Source: Mycobacterium sp. 1245805.9 (GTDB lineage Bacteria; Actinomycetota; Actinomycetes; Mycobacteriales; Mycobacteriaceae). From it: a stretch of DNA of 64,000 bases. Position numbers and translations under genes: made by a program. The DNA is taken from assembly GCF_001672915.1 (NCBI RefSeq), contig NZ_LZKR01000029.1, positions 86,679-150,678 of the forward strand. Reading direction: 5' to 3'. Below are positions 25,550 to 34,900 of this stretch, in pieces. Under the pieces are notes generated by a model, which was not told the DNA's origin, ran no database searches, and saw only the letters and a list, made by a program, of their open reading frames with translations. How positions within the stretch are numbered: position 1 is the first letter of the stretch; every line of letters begins with the position of its first letter.

Positions 25550-27163
25550 ATGCCCTTCCCGAAGATCTCACCCACGATCCCCGCACTGGTGAGATTTTGC
25601 GCGGCACGCTTCGGAGACAAGGCTTTCCTCATCGCCGACGGCCAGGTATTGACCTATGCCGACCTCGATCGGCGCTCGGCTGCACTCGCAACTGCCCTGT
25701 TGGCTCAGGGCATCGGCAAAGGCGATCATGTCGGAATCCTGATGCCCAACAGCGTCGACTGGGCGCTGGCCTGGTTTGCCACCACACGCATCGGCGCGGT
25801 GGCCGTTCCACTCAACACCTTCTACAGGGCGTCCGAACTGGCCTGGACTGCGCGTCATGCCGACCTGAAGGCGATCCTCTCGTGGTCACGATTCCGCAAT
25901 CAGGACTTCCTCGCCCTCCTCGAGGAGGCGCTGCCGGGATTGGCCGATGAGCGCGAGCCGGACCGCATCGCGGTGCGCGTCGCTCCGTTCCTGCGGACCG
26001 TCGCGGTGTGGGGAGCGGCATCCGATCGCGCCTGGACGACGACGATCGACGCCGATCGCCCGATGTCCCTTCGCGACACCGACTTTCTCGTTGACGTCGA
26101 ATCGTGTGTAACACCGGCCGATGACGCGATGATCATCTACACCTCAGGCAGCACGGGCGACCCCAAGGGACCTGTGCACAGCCAGGGCACACTGGTCCGG
26201 CACACCTACAACCTCACGTTCATGTACACCGTCACCCACGACGACGTGATGTTCACCTCCATGCCCTTTTTCTGGGTGGGCGGGTTGATCACCGGATTGC
26301 ACGCGGTGATCCACCACGGCGCCACCCTGGTCACCCAGCCCGCGTTCGACGCGGGAGAGGCGTTGGAACTCATGGAGCGCCACCACGCGACCATCGCGCT
26401 GGGCTGGCCGCAGCAGGGCAAGGCGTTGGCCGAACATCCCGACTTCTCGGCACGCGATCTGAGTTCGGTGCACCGCACCAGCATGCCGGCGATGGTGCCA
26501 CCGCAGCGTCAGCCCAAGGGCTCGAGCGGCCTGGGAATGAGCGAGCTGTGCGGCAATCACCTGGGAATCGACCCGTATCTGCCGCAGGCGCCCGATCGGT
26601 CCGAAATCGGCGGTCCACCAATTGAAGGGCTGCACCATCTGATCGTCGACCCCGACACGGGACAGCCGGCGCCCGTTGGCGCGCAAGGCGAAATATGGGT
26701 TCGCGGGTACTCGTTGATGCAACGCTTGCACAAGCGCGAGCGGGAAGAGGTGTTCACCCCGGACGGCTACTACCGGACCGGCGACTGCGGCGTCTCGTAC
26801 GACGACGGTTGGATCAGGTTCACCGGACGCTTGGGCGACCTGATCAAGACCGGCGGTGGCACCAACGTCACACCCGGCGAAGTCGAACTGGCACTGGCCG
26901 AGTGCGACGGCGTACTCGAGGCGTACGTGGTCGGCGCCGAGAGCGATGACGGGACGGTGGTCGCCGCGGCGGTGGTGCCCCGCGGCGAATCGACACTCAA
27001 TGGCGAATCTCTGCGAGAGCAACTGCGCGCGCGCCTCTCGGCGTACAAGGTGCCGAAGTTCATCTGGGTCACCACAAAACAGGACCTCCCTTTCACCGCG
27101 ACCGGGAAAGTGAAGAAGTCGGAATTGGCGCGGCAGCTCAGCGGGCTGTTGTCGGCCCGCTAA
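25550..27163 (+). CDS. Acyl-CoA/aryl-CoA synthetase (AMP-binding, FadD-like)
   Basis: 537 residues from the ATG at 25550; the open frame runs 28 codons further and would overlap the divergent gene, so the shorter start is chosen. The ATP loop IIYTSGSTGDPKG lies near residues 193-206, then the adenylate motif GYYRTGDCGVSYDDGW, FTGRLGDLIKTGGGTNVTPG, and the terminal FTATGKVKKSELA with the catalytic Lys. It activates a carboxylic acid as CoA thioester using ATP. It precedes the second DapB-like gene by 67 bases on the same strand. Confidence 0.92.
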   Translation: MPFPKISPTIPALVRFCAARFGDKAFLIADGQVLTYADLDRRSAALATALLAQGIGKGDHVGILMPNSVDWALAWFATTRIGAVAVPLNTFYRASELAWTARHADLKAILSWSRFRNQDFLALLEEALPGLADEREPDRIAVRVAPFLRTVAVWGAASDRAWTTTIDADRPMSLRDTDFLVDVESCVTPADDAMIIYTSGSTGDPKGPVHSQGTLVRHTYNLTFMYTVTHDDVMFTSMPFFWVGGLITGLHAVIHHGATLVTQPAFDAGEALELMERHHATIALGWPQQGKALAEHPDFSARDLSSVHRTSMPAMVPPQRQPKGSSGLGMSELCGNHLGIDPYLPQAPDRSEIGGPPIEGLHHLIVDPDTGQPAPVGAQGEIWVRGYSLMQRLHKREREEVFTPDGYYRTGDCGVSYDDGWIRFTGRLGDLIKTGGGTNVTPGEVELALAECDGVLEAYVVGAESDDGTVVAAAVVPRGESTLNGESLREQLRARLSAYKVPKFIWVTTKQDLPFTATGKVKKSELARQLSGLLSAR

Positions 27164-27230
27164 GGGCCGAACTCATCGCTTCCGATCCCCGATCTGTAGC
27201 CAAGAAGCACCGAGTGAAGGAGCAAGGCCC

Positions 27231-28310
27231 TTGTCAGACAAAGTGTTACGCGTAGCAGTCATATCGACAGGCGGTGTGGGCAGCATCGCGGTGCGGGCGA
27301 TTCACCGCCGAGCACACCTCGACCTGGTCGGGGTGTGGGTGCACAGTCCCGAGAAGACGGGCCGCGATGCCGGTGAGGTCGTCGGCCTTGGCCCCATCGG
27401 CGTGACGACCACATCCGACCTCGACGACATCATCAAGCTCAGGCCGGACTGCGTGGTCTACGCGGCTTTGGGTGCCGACATGGATGCGGCCGCAGTTCCC
27501 GACTATGTCCGTTTTCTGAAGGCCGGCATCAACGTCGTCACGACCAACACACCGGGAATGATGTTTCCCGAGAGATGGATTCCCGACCTGGCAGACCAAG
27601 TGCGCGCGGCGGCGCTCGCCGGCGGCGTCACGATATACACCTCGGGTATCGAACCGGGTTTCGCCGGCGATCAGTTCGCCGTCATGCTGTCGACCCTGTC
27701 CAACACCATCCGATCGGTCCGCGCGCAGGAGATCATCGACTACTCGGCCTACCCCAATGAGTACTCGATGTTCGACGCGATGGGCTTCGGGCGTCCGCTG
27801 GACTTCACGCCGCTGCTCGAGCTGGAAGGCGCACAGCGGTTCGCCTGGGGACCGCCGATCGGTCTGGTGGCACGAGCCCTTGGTGTCGAGCTCGACGAGG
27901 TGACCGAACGTTACGAGCGGGCGATCACGCCACGCGACCTCCACGTCGCGTGCGGGTTGATCCCCGCAGGCACCTGTGGGGCGGTGCGTGCCGAGACGAC
28001 CGGGGTGGTCAACGGCCATCCGGTGATCACCATCGAGCACATCAACCGCATGGCTCCCGATCTCGCACCCGAATGGGCGTCAGCGCCGCACGGCACCTAC
28101 CGCATCGTCATCGAGGGCGAACCGCACATCCACTGCGATCTTCGGTTCGGCACCGAACCGACCGCGAAGTCAGCGAACGACGACGCCATGGAGGCGACAG
28201 CCATGCGCGTGGTCAACGCCATCCCGTACGTTGTCGATGCCGCCCCCGGCATTGCCACCTCGCTGGATCTCCCGATCACCGCGCCCCGCGACGCGTTGGA
28301 TTTCAGCTAA
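27231..28310 (+). CDS. DapB/diaminopentanoate-dehydrogenase-like reductase (paralogue 2 of 5)
   Basis: 359 residues from a TTG at 27231 with GAAGGAG upstream. Rossmann loop VAVISTGGVGSIAVRAI, VHSPEKTGRDAGEVVG, FLKAGINVVTTNTPG, TSGIEPGFAGDQFAV, and terminal VNAIPYVVDAAPG with TSLDLP. Likely co-transcribed with the acyl-CoA ligase. Its TAA overlaps the TAG of the convergent SDR gene. Confidence 0.82.
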   Translation: MSDKVLRVAVISTGGVGSIAVRAIHRRAHLDLVGVWVHSPEKTGRDAGEVVGLGPIGVTTTSDLDDIIKLRPDCVVYAALGADMDAAAVPDYVRFLKAGINVVTTNTPGMMFPERWIPDLADQVRAAALAGGVTIYTSGIEPGFAGDQFAVMLSTLSNTIRSVRAQEIIDYSAYPNEYSMFDAMGFGRPLDFTPLLELEGAQRFAWGPPIGLVARALGVELDEVTERYERAITPRDLHVACGLIPAGTCGAVRAETTGVVNGHPVITIEHINRMAPDLAPEWASAPHGTYRIVIEGEPHIHCDLRFGTEPTAKSANDDAMEATAMRVVNAIPYVVDAAPGIATSLDLPITAPRDALDFS

Positions 28311-29089
28311 ACGGTGAACATCGGGCCACGAGGCGCGCCCCTTACCTCGTTGCCGCCGTCGATCGCGAAACTCTGCCCCGTCATCCAACTCGACTCGGGG
28401 CCGGCGAGGTACCGGACGCCGGGCGCGATATCCTCGGACACCCCGAGCCGGCCCAGCGGGACACGTTCGAGGAAGCTGCTGGTCAACTCCTCCAGGTGAA
28501 TGTAGCCCTGGGTGGTGGCCGCCTCCGTCAACCCGGGCCGGACGGCGTTGACGCGAATTCCTTTCGGCCCGAGTTCGGATGCCGCCACTCGGATCATCAT
28601 CTCGAGCGCGGCCTTGCCGGCCGAGTAGTGCCCCAGTCCCTCCATCGGGATCTTCGACGACGTCGACGAGATGAACACGATCGACCCGCCGTTCGTCATC
28701 AGCGGCGCCGAGTAGCGCATCGCCAGGAAATTGGACCGCAGATTGCCCATGACGAAGTTGGTGAAGGTCTCAAGGTCCTGCCCGATCAACGGACCTGTGC
28801 CCCCGACGGCCACCGTACCGAGGACGATGTCCAGCCGCCCGTTGACGTCAAAGGCCGACTGGGCGGCTGCCGCGACGGTCGACTCGTCCTCCGGATCGCC
28901 CTTCTGGAGGACGATTTCGGCCTCCGGAGCTACGGCGAGGATGCCCTCGCGGGTCGCTTCCAGGCGCGTGCTCGACCTACCGAGCAGGTATAGCGTGGCA
29001 CCGTCGGCGGCCAACAGCCGGGCACTCGCCTGAGCGATTCCGGCCGAGGCGCCCAGAATGAACGCGGTCTGTCCGTCAAGTACACCCAT
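28307..29089 (-). CDS. Short-chain dehydrogenase/reductase (SDR)
   Basis: 260 residues. Cofactor loop ILGASAGIAQASARLL lacks the last Gly of the usual GxxxGxG (GIA instead of GIG). Catalytic part FISSTSSKIPMEGLGHYSAG with YSAGK; the C-terminus has PGLTEAATTQGY and SWMTGQSFAIDGG. It is divergent from the mycofactocin-type SDR, with 76 bases between them. Confidence 0.86.
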   Translation of the reverse strand: MGVLDGQTAFILGASAGIAQASARLLAADGATLYLLGRSSTRLEATREGILAVAPEAEIVLQKGDPEDESTVAAAAQSAFDVNGRLDIVLGTVAVGGTGPLIGQDLETFTNFVMGNLRSNFLAMRYSAPLMTNGGSIVFISSTSSKIPMEGLGHYSAGKAALEMMIRVAASELGPKGIRVNAVRPGLTEAATTQGYIHLEELTSSFLERVPLGRLGVSEDIAPGVRYLAGPESSWMTGQSFAIDGGNEVRGAPRGPMFTV

Positions 29090-29165
29090 GCGATCGTAGA
29101 ATACTCATTCTCAGCAAAAGATAAAGGAAGTTCTCGTAAGCGGCGTACTGATGTAGCGTACCTGT

Positions 29166-29987
29166 GTGCCAGACATGACCGGCAAGGTTGTATTCATCAC
29201 GGGGGCCGCCCGCGGCCAGGGCCGTGCCCACGCCGTCAGGTTGAGCGCCGACGGCGCCGACACCATCCTCGTCGACATCGCGGGCCCACTGCCGCCAAGC
29301 GTCCCATACGATTCGGCCACGCCCGAGGAGTTGGCCGAAACCGCCGACCTCGTCGCTGCGAACGGCAGGCGCGCCGTCACCGCCATCGTCGACACCCGCG
29401 ACTACGACGCACTGTGCGCCGCCGTCGACAAGGGAGTAGCCGAACTCGGCCGGCTCGACGTGATCGTCGCCAACGCCGGCATCTGCTGTCCGGCTCCTTG
29501 GGACCAGGTCTCCCCCAGCGATTTTCAGGACACCATCAACATCAACCTGGTCGGCACTTGGAACACGGTGATGGCTGGCGCCAAGCACATTGTTGCCGGT
29601 GGGCGGGGCGGGTCGATCATTCTCATCGGATCGGTGGCGGGAATAAAGATGGAGCCCTTCATGGTGGCCTATACGGCGAGCAAACACGGCGTCACCGGGC
29701 TCGCCAAATCCTTCGCCGTCGAACTCGGCCGCTACGACATCCGGGTGAACAGCCTGCACCCGGGATCGGTCGCGACGCCGATGGGTAGCGGCCGGATGAT
29801 GGAGGCAATGCAGCACGCCGCCGAGTCGTACTCTCACCTTCAGTACGGATTCAGCAAACAACTCCTACCCAACGCGGTGACGATGCCCGAGGATGTCGCC
29901 AACGCGGTCGCGTGGCTGGCCTCCGATGAGTCGAAATTTGTTACCGCAGCCGCGATCTCAGTGGACGTCGGGGTCACCCAGGCATAG
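29166..29987 (+). CDS. Mycofactocin-coupled SDR family oxidoreductase
   Basis: 273 residues from the GTG at 29166 (ATG three codons later is possible). Cofactor loop FITGAARGQGRAHAVRL, NAG at VIVANAGIC, catalytic YTASK. Between the second and third strands there is an extra segment (PEELAETADLVAANGRR) that marks the mycofactocin-dependent SDR class, whose NAD is not exchanged and whose electrons go to the peptide-derived cofactor mycofactocin. The mft genes themselves are not in the window. Confidence 0.86.
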   Translation: MPDMTGKVVFITGAARGQGRAHAVRLSADGADTILVDIAGPLPPSVPYDSATPEELAETADLVAANGRRAVTAIVDTRDYDALCAAVDKGVAELGRLDVIVANAGICCPAPWDQVSPSDFQDTININLVGTWNTVMAGAKHIVAGGRGGSIILIGSVAGIKMEPFMVAYTASKHGVTGLAKSFAVELGRYDIRVNSLHPGSVATPMGSGRMMEAMQHAAESYSHLQYGFSKQLLPNAVTMPEDVANAVAWLASDESKFVTAAAISVDVGVTQA

Positions 29988-30011
29988 CGAGTCGAGTAAC
30001 GAGTTCGTGGT

Positions 30012-31076
30012 TCACTCGTAGAAGGGTCCCGGCTTGCCCGATTCCCGAAGATGCCCGTACGGGTCGTACACCTTGATATTCGGATACGGGTTCTGCTCGT
30101 AAGCGGGTTCGGACAGGCCCGCGGCCCGCAGCCCGGGCCGCCCCGCCAGCGGCGTCGCGAACGACACGAGACCTATTGCAACCGAGACTAGGAGCTGTCG
30201 CGTCAGCGTGATCCCGCTGCCGTCCCGACGCGCCGGAAGCCAGCGAGCGACCCGGTTGATCAGCACCAGCTCGCCGCCTTCCCCGCGGACGCACATGACG
30301 GCGACCATGCCGAAGATTATTGAGTCGTACACCGCCATGATTAGCGGGAAATAGATATGGCCGATTCGCAGTACAGGCCCGACGGCTTCGGTATAGAAGA
30401 AGATGCCGAAACGCATCCAGGTGAACTGGATCATCCCGTTGATGGGGATCGCGACGATTGTCGCGCCTATGAACACCGCAATCAGTCGATGGCGGGCGAG
30501 CCAACCCACCCGCCGCATCAGCGGGTCGATAAACCGGTCGTGCAATTGCAGGAAAGCCAGGCCGTTGAGGAGGTAGTACGCGGCGTAACCGCCGAGGAAC
30601 GCCAGCGCCGGCTCCAGGTTCGGCGAGATGTTCATATACGGCCATGACAGCGGGAAGTGCAGCATGCGCGGGTCGAAGATCGCGAACGTCGCCCAATTGG
30701 CCAACGGATCCAGCGCCCCGGTGATCAGACCCGCAAACGCGATCACCACCGCCCAGTGCACCTTGCGCTGTCTCACCGAAAGCCACACCAGCGTTGCGAC
30801 CAGACCGATCGCCATCGGAATCGAACTCAGGGCAACCGCAAGCGGCCAGTTATCGAAGCCGAGGAACGGCGGATAGGGCGTCGGGCCGGGGTTTGGGTTG
30901 GTGATCCGCGAATTCCCGTGCGTGCCCGATTGCATGGTCGCGACGGTCACGACCGCGAAGACCAGATAGGCGACGATGAAAAGTCCCCATCCGAACCACG
31001 ACCAGGACGGCGACCCAATCCCTCCGGTCGGCTCGGCGGAGTCCGAATCGGTATTTGAGTCAACGGTATTCGTCAT
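30012..31076 (-). CDS. AveC-like multi-pass membrane protein (spirocyclase AveC family)
   Basis: 354 residues with about seven hydrophobic segments, for example WGLFIVAYLVFAVVTVATM, ALSSIPMAIGLVATLVWL, VVIAFAGLITGALDPLANW, LIAVFIGATIVAIPINGMI and LLVSVAIGLVSFATPLAG. The pattern (DPLANW, a FFYTEA-type motif, a long polar C-tail) fits the AveC-like family named after the avermectin spiroketal cyclase. In mycobacteria the role is unknown; an enzyme acting on membrane-bound cyclic substrates is plausible. Confidence 0.65.
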   Translation of the reverse strand: MTNTVDSNTDSDSAEPTGGIGSPSWSWFGWGLFIVAYLVFAVVTVATMQSGTHGNSRITNPNPGPTPYPPFLGFDNWPLAVALSSIPMAIGLVATLVWLSVRQRKVHWAVVIAFAGLITGALDPLANWATFAIFDPRMLHFPLSWPYMNISPNLEPALAFLGGYAAYYLLNGLAFLQLHDRFIDPLMRRVGWLARHRLIAVFIGATIVAIPINGMIQFTWMRFGIFFYTEAVGPVLRIGHIYFPLIMAVYDSIIFGMVAVMCVRGEGGELVLINRVARWLPARRDGSGITLTRQLLVSVAIGLVSFATPLAGRPGLRAAGLSEPAYEQNPYPNIKVYDPYGHLRESGKPGPFYE

Positions 31077-31235
31077 CTCACAGCCTCACCGGCGACGTAG
31101 TGCGTTAGACATAAACGCCGCTCCTTCCCTCGGCGTACTTTACGAGTCCGAGAATGTGCCTGATAGGAATCGAGAATAAACGTTACCAATATGGCAGAGT
31201 GGGGGTGCCGCCACGGCGCGAAGGGAGTTCAGACA

Positions 31236-32336
31236 TTGACCGCGCATTCCCGACGGCTTCGAGTCATTCAGTGGGCGACCGGCGCCGTGGGCACTGAGAT
31301 GATCAGCACGATCCTCGACCATCGGCCCGATCTCGAATTGGTCGGGGCACGGGTGTATTCGGACTTCAAAGATGGTGTCGACGTCGGGACGCTGGCCGAC
31401 CGGAGCCCGATCGGCGTCACCGCCACCACCGATGTTGGCCAAATTCTGGCGACGGACGCCGACATCGTGCTCTACGCACCATCTTTCACAAGCCTCGACG
31501 ATGTGTGCGCGCTGTTGGAGAGTGGAAAGAACGTCGCGACGGTCTCTTTCCTGTTCCACCCCCGGCGCATCGGCGAAGCCGACCGCCGGCGGCTGCTGGC
31601 AGCATGCAAAAAGGGCGACAGCACGATCCACGCCAGCGGTCTCAACCCGGGCAACCTGTCCGGCGTGCTGCCGCTGGCCCTGTCCGGGATGAGCCGCACC
31701 ATCGACCGGTTCACTCTGCAGGAGCGCGCCGACTGGTCGCTGTGGGAAAGCACCGGAATCACCTTCGACGGAATGTGGTTCGGGCGACCTCCCGAGGACA
31801 TCACCCCCACGGCTAACGAGTTCCTGACCTTCAATACCGCTCTGTTCACCCAGCAGACCTGGTTCATCGCCGACACCTTGAACGCCGCGATCGACGATGT
31901 CACGGTCACCGTCGACGCGGTGCCGGCGACGAAGGACTTCCAGATCTTCGACCATCAGGTGCGCGCCGGCACGACCGCCGGTCAGCGCTGGAACTTTGTT
32001 GGACACCGCAACGGCGAGCCGGTCATCGAGTTCGAGACGCTGTGGACGGTCGGCGGCGAATACCCCACGCATTGGCCGACACCGGCAGACGGCTGGACCC
32101 TCACGCTCGAAGGCGACCCGTCCATGCGGGTGCATTTCTTCTGCGTGGCCAGCTACACGCGGCCGGCGTCAATCGAGGAGCATGTGCGGGCTGGGCTTGT
32201 CGCCGTTGCGATGCAGGTCGTCAATGCCATACCCGCGATATGTTCCGCGCCCGCGGGTTTCGCCACGATGGCAGACCTTCCGCTGATCCGCAGCTATACG
32301 GGTTTTGGCGACGGGCCCATCATCGTCACAGACTGA
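31236..32336 (+). CDS. DapB/diaminopentanoate-dehydrogenase-like reductase (paralogue 3 of 5)
   Basis: 366 residues from the TTG at 31236 with AAGGGAG eight bases upstream; an ATG at 31191 gives 15 more residues. Rossmann loop VIQWATGAVGTEMI, VYSDFKDGVDVGTL, ESGKNVATVSFLFHPR, ASGLNPGNLSGVLP, and terminal VVNAIPAICSAPAGFAT with DLP. It is convergent with paralogue 4. The 130 bases between them hold nothing recognisable. Confidence 0.82.
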   Translation: MTAHSRRLRVIQWATGAVGTEMISTILDHRPDLELVGARVYSDFKDGVDVGTLADRSPIGVTATTDVGQILATDADIVLYAPSFTSLDDVCALLESGKNVATVSFLFHPRRIGEADRRRLLAACKKGDSTIHASGLNPGNLSGVLPLALSGMSRTIDRFTLQERADWSLWESTGITFDGMWFGRPPEDITPTANEFLTFNTALFTQQTWFIADTLNAAIDDVTVTVDAVPATKDFQIFDHQVRAGTTAGQRWNFVGHRNGEPVIEFETLWTVGGEYPTHWPTPADGWTLTLEGDPSMRVHFFCVASYTRPASIEEHVRAGLVAVAMQVVNAIPAICSAPAGFATMADLPLIRSYTGFGDGPIIVTD

Positions 32337-32466
32337 CGCGGTGGAAGTGAGCGCCTGGGCGGCAGCGGTCAGGAACCCGTGCCTGACGCAAACGGTGTCG
32401 CGGTGAACGCATGCTTCATCTCCTCGAAGATCCTGCCTGGCACAAATACCCTCGAAAGATGCCCGG

Positions 32467-33531
32467 CTACGTTGTGGGCACGGCGCCGCGTTCGGTCCAG
32501 TGCGCGACGAACGGAGTGATCGTCGAGAGGTCGTAAAGCCCCGGCTCAGCCGCAATCACGGCCGGGATGGCATTGATGGCATGCATGGCGGTTGCCAGAC
32601 AACCCTGCTCGGCGTGATCCTCGTCGTGGGAGCCGACCACGAGATGGAAACTCATGTTGGGCCTGCCCTCGAAGGTCACCGCATACCCGATGTCCGTCGG
32701 CCAGTCGGGGGCTAGGTCGTCGGCCATCCTGGTGAGATGCTCGACGGCGATCGTCGTCTCGCCGCAGTCGACGACGACACCGAAGCGCATGGCGCCCACG
32801 GTTCCCGCGGGAATCTCCCCGGCCGCCACCGTCAGCGCCCTCGGCGTCGTAGCGACCTCGCGAAACCCCTCGACCGACCGAATCTCCAGCCCGAGCGCCT
32901 GCGCCAGCACCGTCGCGCTTCCGATCCAGGCGCTCGCGGCGTAGTCGGTGTTGGTCAGCAAGGGCGTGGTGTCGTCTGGTGCATGACCAAACCCCATCGC
33001 GTTGAAAATCAGGTCGTGGCTGGCGTAGGTCGAGTAGTTCAGCACCTCCCGCACACTGATGCGGCTGCTGCGCTCGGTAAGCCGCGACAGTATCGGCGCC
33101 AGTGACTCACCGACGAAGCCCGGATACAGGCCGAGCCCGAGGAACGAGGAACCGCCTGCACGGCAAGCCTTTTCGATGCCGTCGTCCAGCGATTCGTGCA
33201 GCGAGCGGGGATGGATGAACCGGCTGCCGGTGGCTACCACGTTCTTGCCCGAAGCCAGCAAGTCGCACACATCGGCAAAGCAGCCGGGCGTGTCGGTTTC
33301 GACCTTTCCCATGTACAGCACGACGTCGGCGTCGGTGGCGATCACGGCGTCGCGGTCGGCGGAGGTCAGCACGCCGGCATCGGGAGCCCCGCACAGGGTG
33401 CCCGCGTCAAGCCCGGCTTTCGCCGGGTCGTACACCCGCACGGCGACCAATTCCAGGTCCGGACGGCTCAACACGTGGCGCAGCGACATCATGCCGGTCA
33501 CCCCGGTCGCCCATTGGATCACGCGAGTCAT
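32467..33531 (-). CDS. DapB/diaminopentanoate-dehydrogenase-like reductase (paralogue 4 of 5)
   Basis: 354 residues. Rossmann loop VIQWATGVTGMMSLRHVL, VYDPAKAGLDAGTLCG, LASGKNVVATGSRFIHP, LGLYPGFVGESLAP, terminal HAINAIPAVIAAEPGLYDL. It lies 13 bases downstream of a P450 on the same strand and is probably co-transcribed with it, so here a P450 and this type of reductase form a unit. Confidence 0.83.
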   Translation of the reverse strand: MTRVIQWATGVTGMMSLRHVLSRPDLELVAVRVYDPAKAGLDAGTLCGAPDAGVLTSADRDAVIATDADVVLYMGKVETDTPGCFADVCDLLASGKNVVATGSRFIHPRSLHESLDDGIEKACRAGGSSFLGLGLYPGFVGESLAPILSRLTERSSRISVREVLNYSTYASHDLIFNAMGFGHAPDDTTPLLTNTDYAASAWIGSATVLAQALGLEIRSVEGFREVATTPRALTVAAGEIPAGTVGAMRFGVVVDCGETTIAVEHLTRMADDLAPDWPTDIGYAVTFEGRPNMSFHLVVGSHDEDHAEQGCLATAMHAINAIPAVIAAEPGLYDLSTITPFVAHWTERGAVPTT

Positions 33532-33544
33532 GTTCAGGCGAACC

Positions 33545-34783
33545 TCAATCCCATATCACGTCCAGGCGCGGCGGCGAACGGAACATCGTGCCGCTCACGT
33601 AGGGCGGCGGGGCGTCGGGATCGAGCCGCAGGCCCGGAAGTTGGTCGAAGAGCGCGTTGAAGAACTTGGTGCTCTCCAACCGTGCCAAGTGCATTCCCAG
33701 GCATAGATGGGCTCCGTGACCGAACCCGATGTGCGGCTTGCGTTCCCGGAAGATGTTGAAGGATTCGGGGTCGTCCCAGCGCGTCTCGTCATGGTTGGCA
33801 CTACCGAGGTTCACCATCATGGTCGATCCCTTCGGGATGTCCAGCCCGAAGAATTCGGTGTCGGTGCTGACCTCCCGGATGAAGTTCAGCAGCGGCGTCT
33901 CCCACCGGATGCCCTCCTCGATCGCCTGCGGCAACAGGCTGCGGTCGGCGCGCACCGCGTCGAGTTGGTCGGTGTGGGTCAACAGGGCCAGCGCGAGGCT
34001 CGCTGTCGATCGCGACGTGGTCTCCGCTCCTGCCGGCAGAAGATTGCGCATGAATCCGTAGATCTGCTCGTCGGACATTTTGACGCCGTCGATCTCGGCC
34101 TGCGACAGGATGGTTACCATGTCGTCCTTCGGCGACTTGCGTCGGTCGGCGAGCACACCGACGAAGTACTCCTTCATCTCCGCCGACGCTTTCATGGCGG
34201 TCTCCATGTCGGCACGAAAGCCGAGCAGGTCGATCGCCAGCCGGTGAAACTCTCCGATATCTGATTCCGGCAATCCGAGAAGCGCCGCGATGATCCGCAC
34301 CGGGATCGGCATGAACACCGCGTCGACCAAGTCGGCACGCTTGTCGTCGCGGAACTTGGCGATCGTGCGATCCACCAGCGGCCCTACCAGTTCGGAGTCC
34401 CAACGTTTCATCGATGACTTGGCGAAAGCGAACTCGTGCAACCGGCGGTAGGTGGCGTGCTCCGGCTCCTGCATCTCCAGGATGGTCGGTCCCTGTAGCG
34501 GCCGCACCATGTCTTCGTAGATTCGCGTGCTGAAGGTGAGATTGTCGGTGAAGACGGCTTTGACGGCGTCGAACGAGTACGCCGTGAACGTCTTCTTGCC
34601 CCCCGGCCCGTCCTCGGGGACGCCCATCTCCGGCCAGCCCGGGTGGACGGGCGCCTTCTTGCGCAGCTCGCGCAGCAACGGATAGGGGGTCGCGTCGCCG
34701 TCGGCGCCCATCCCGGCGTTGAACTTCTCCTGTGCCTCGCGGATGCGCCGCTCGATGTCGTCAGTAACCGCCGGCTCGGCCAC
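33545..34783 (-). CDS. Cytochrome P450
   Basis: 412 residues. LLPAGAETTSRSTAS is the I-helix, and FGHGAHLCLG gives the haem Cys at 361. It belongs to a different subfamily from the two paired P450s: the N-terminus is longer and polar and the C-terminus reads SGTMFRSPPRLDVIWD. The gene is divergent from DapB-like paralogue 5, with a strong inverted repeat between them. Confidence 0.92.
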   Translation of the reverse strand: MAEPAVTDDIERRIREAQEKFNAGMGADGDATPYPLLRELRKKAPVHPGWPEMGVPEDGPGGKKTFTAYSFDAVKAVFTDNLTFSTRIYEDMVRPLQGPTILEMQEPEHATYRRLHEFAFAKSSMKRWDSELVGPLVDRTIAKFRDDKRADLVDAVFMPIPVRIIAALLGLPESDIGEFHRLAIDLLGFRADMETAMKASAEMKEYFVGVLADRRKSPKDDMVTILSQAEIDGVKMSDEQIYGFMRNLLPAGAETTSRSTASLALALLTHTDQLDAVRADRSLLPQAIEEGIRWETPLLNFIREVSTDTEFFGLDIPKGSTMMVNLGSANHDETRWDDPESFNIFRERKPHIGFGHGAHLCLGMHLARLESTKFFNALFDQLPGLRLDPDAPPPYVSGTMFRSPPRLDVIWD

Positions 34784-34805
34784 CTGCCACCTCGCATAAG
34801 CTCGA

Positions 34806-34850
34806 TCAACCTACAAGCTGTCGGTTGCAAAGGTACATCATGTAGGTTGA
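34806..34850. promoter_or_regulatory. Perfect 10-bp inverted repeat, candidate operator
   Basis: TCAACCTACA (34806-34815) and TGTAGGTTGA (34841-34850) are exact reverse complements, 35 bases centre to centre. A weaker related half-site, TGTCGGTTGCA, lies between them (34819-34829). It sits between the divergent P450 and DapB-like genes, so one regulator could control both. No regulator gene is adjacent; the closest is the TetR at 37.2 kb. Confidence 0.55.
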
Positions 34851-34900
34851 ACGAACCAGAACACCGGCAAACCTGCGAAAGCACAACCTGGAGAATTTGA

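Noticed and set aside
29090..29165. AGAAT-ACTC-ATTCT as operator between divergent SDR genes (29098-29111)
   Set aside because: Arms of five bases in an AT-rich gap are too short to support a call without other evidence.
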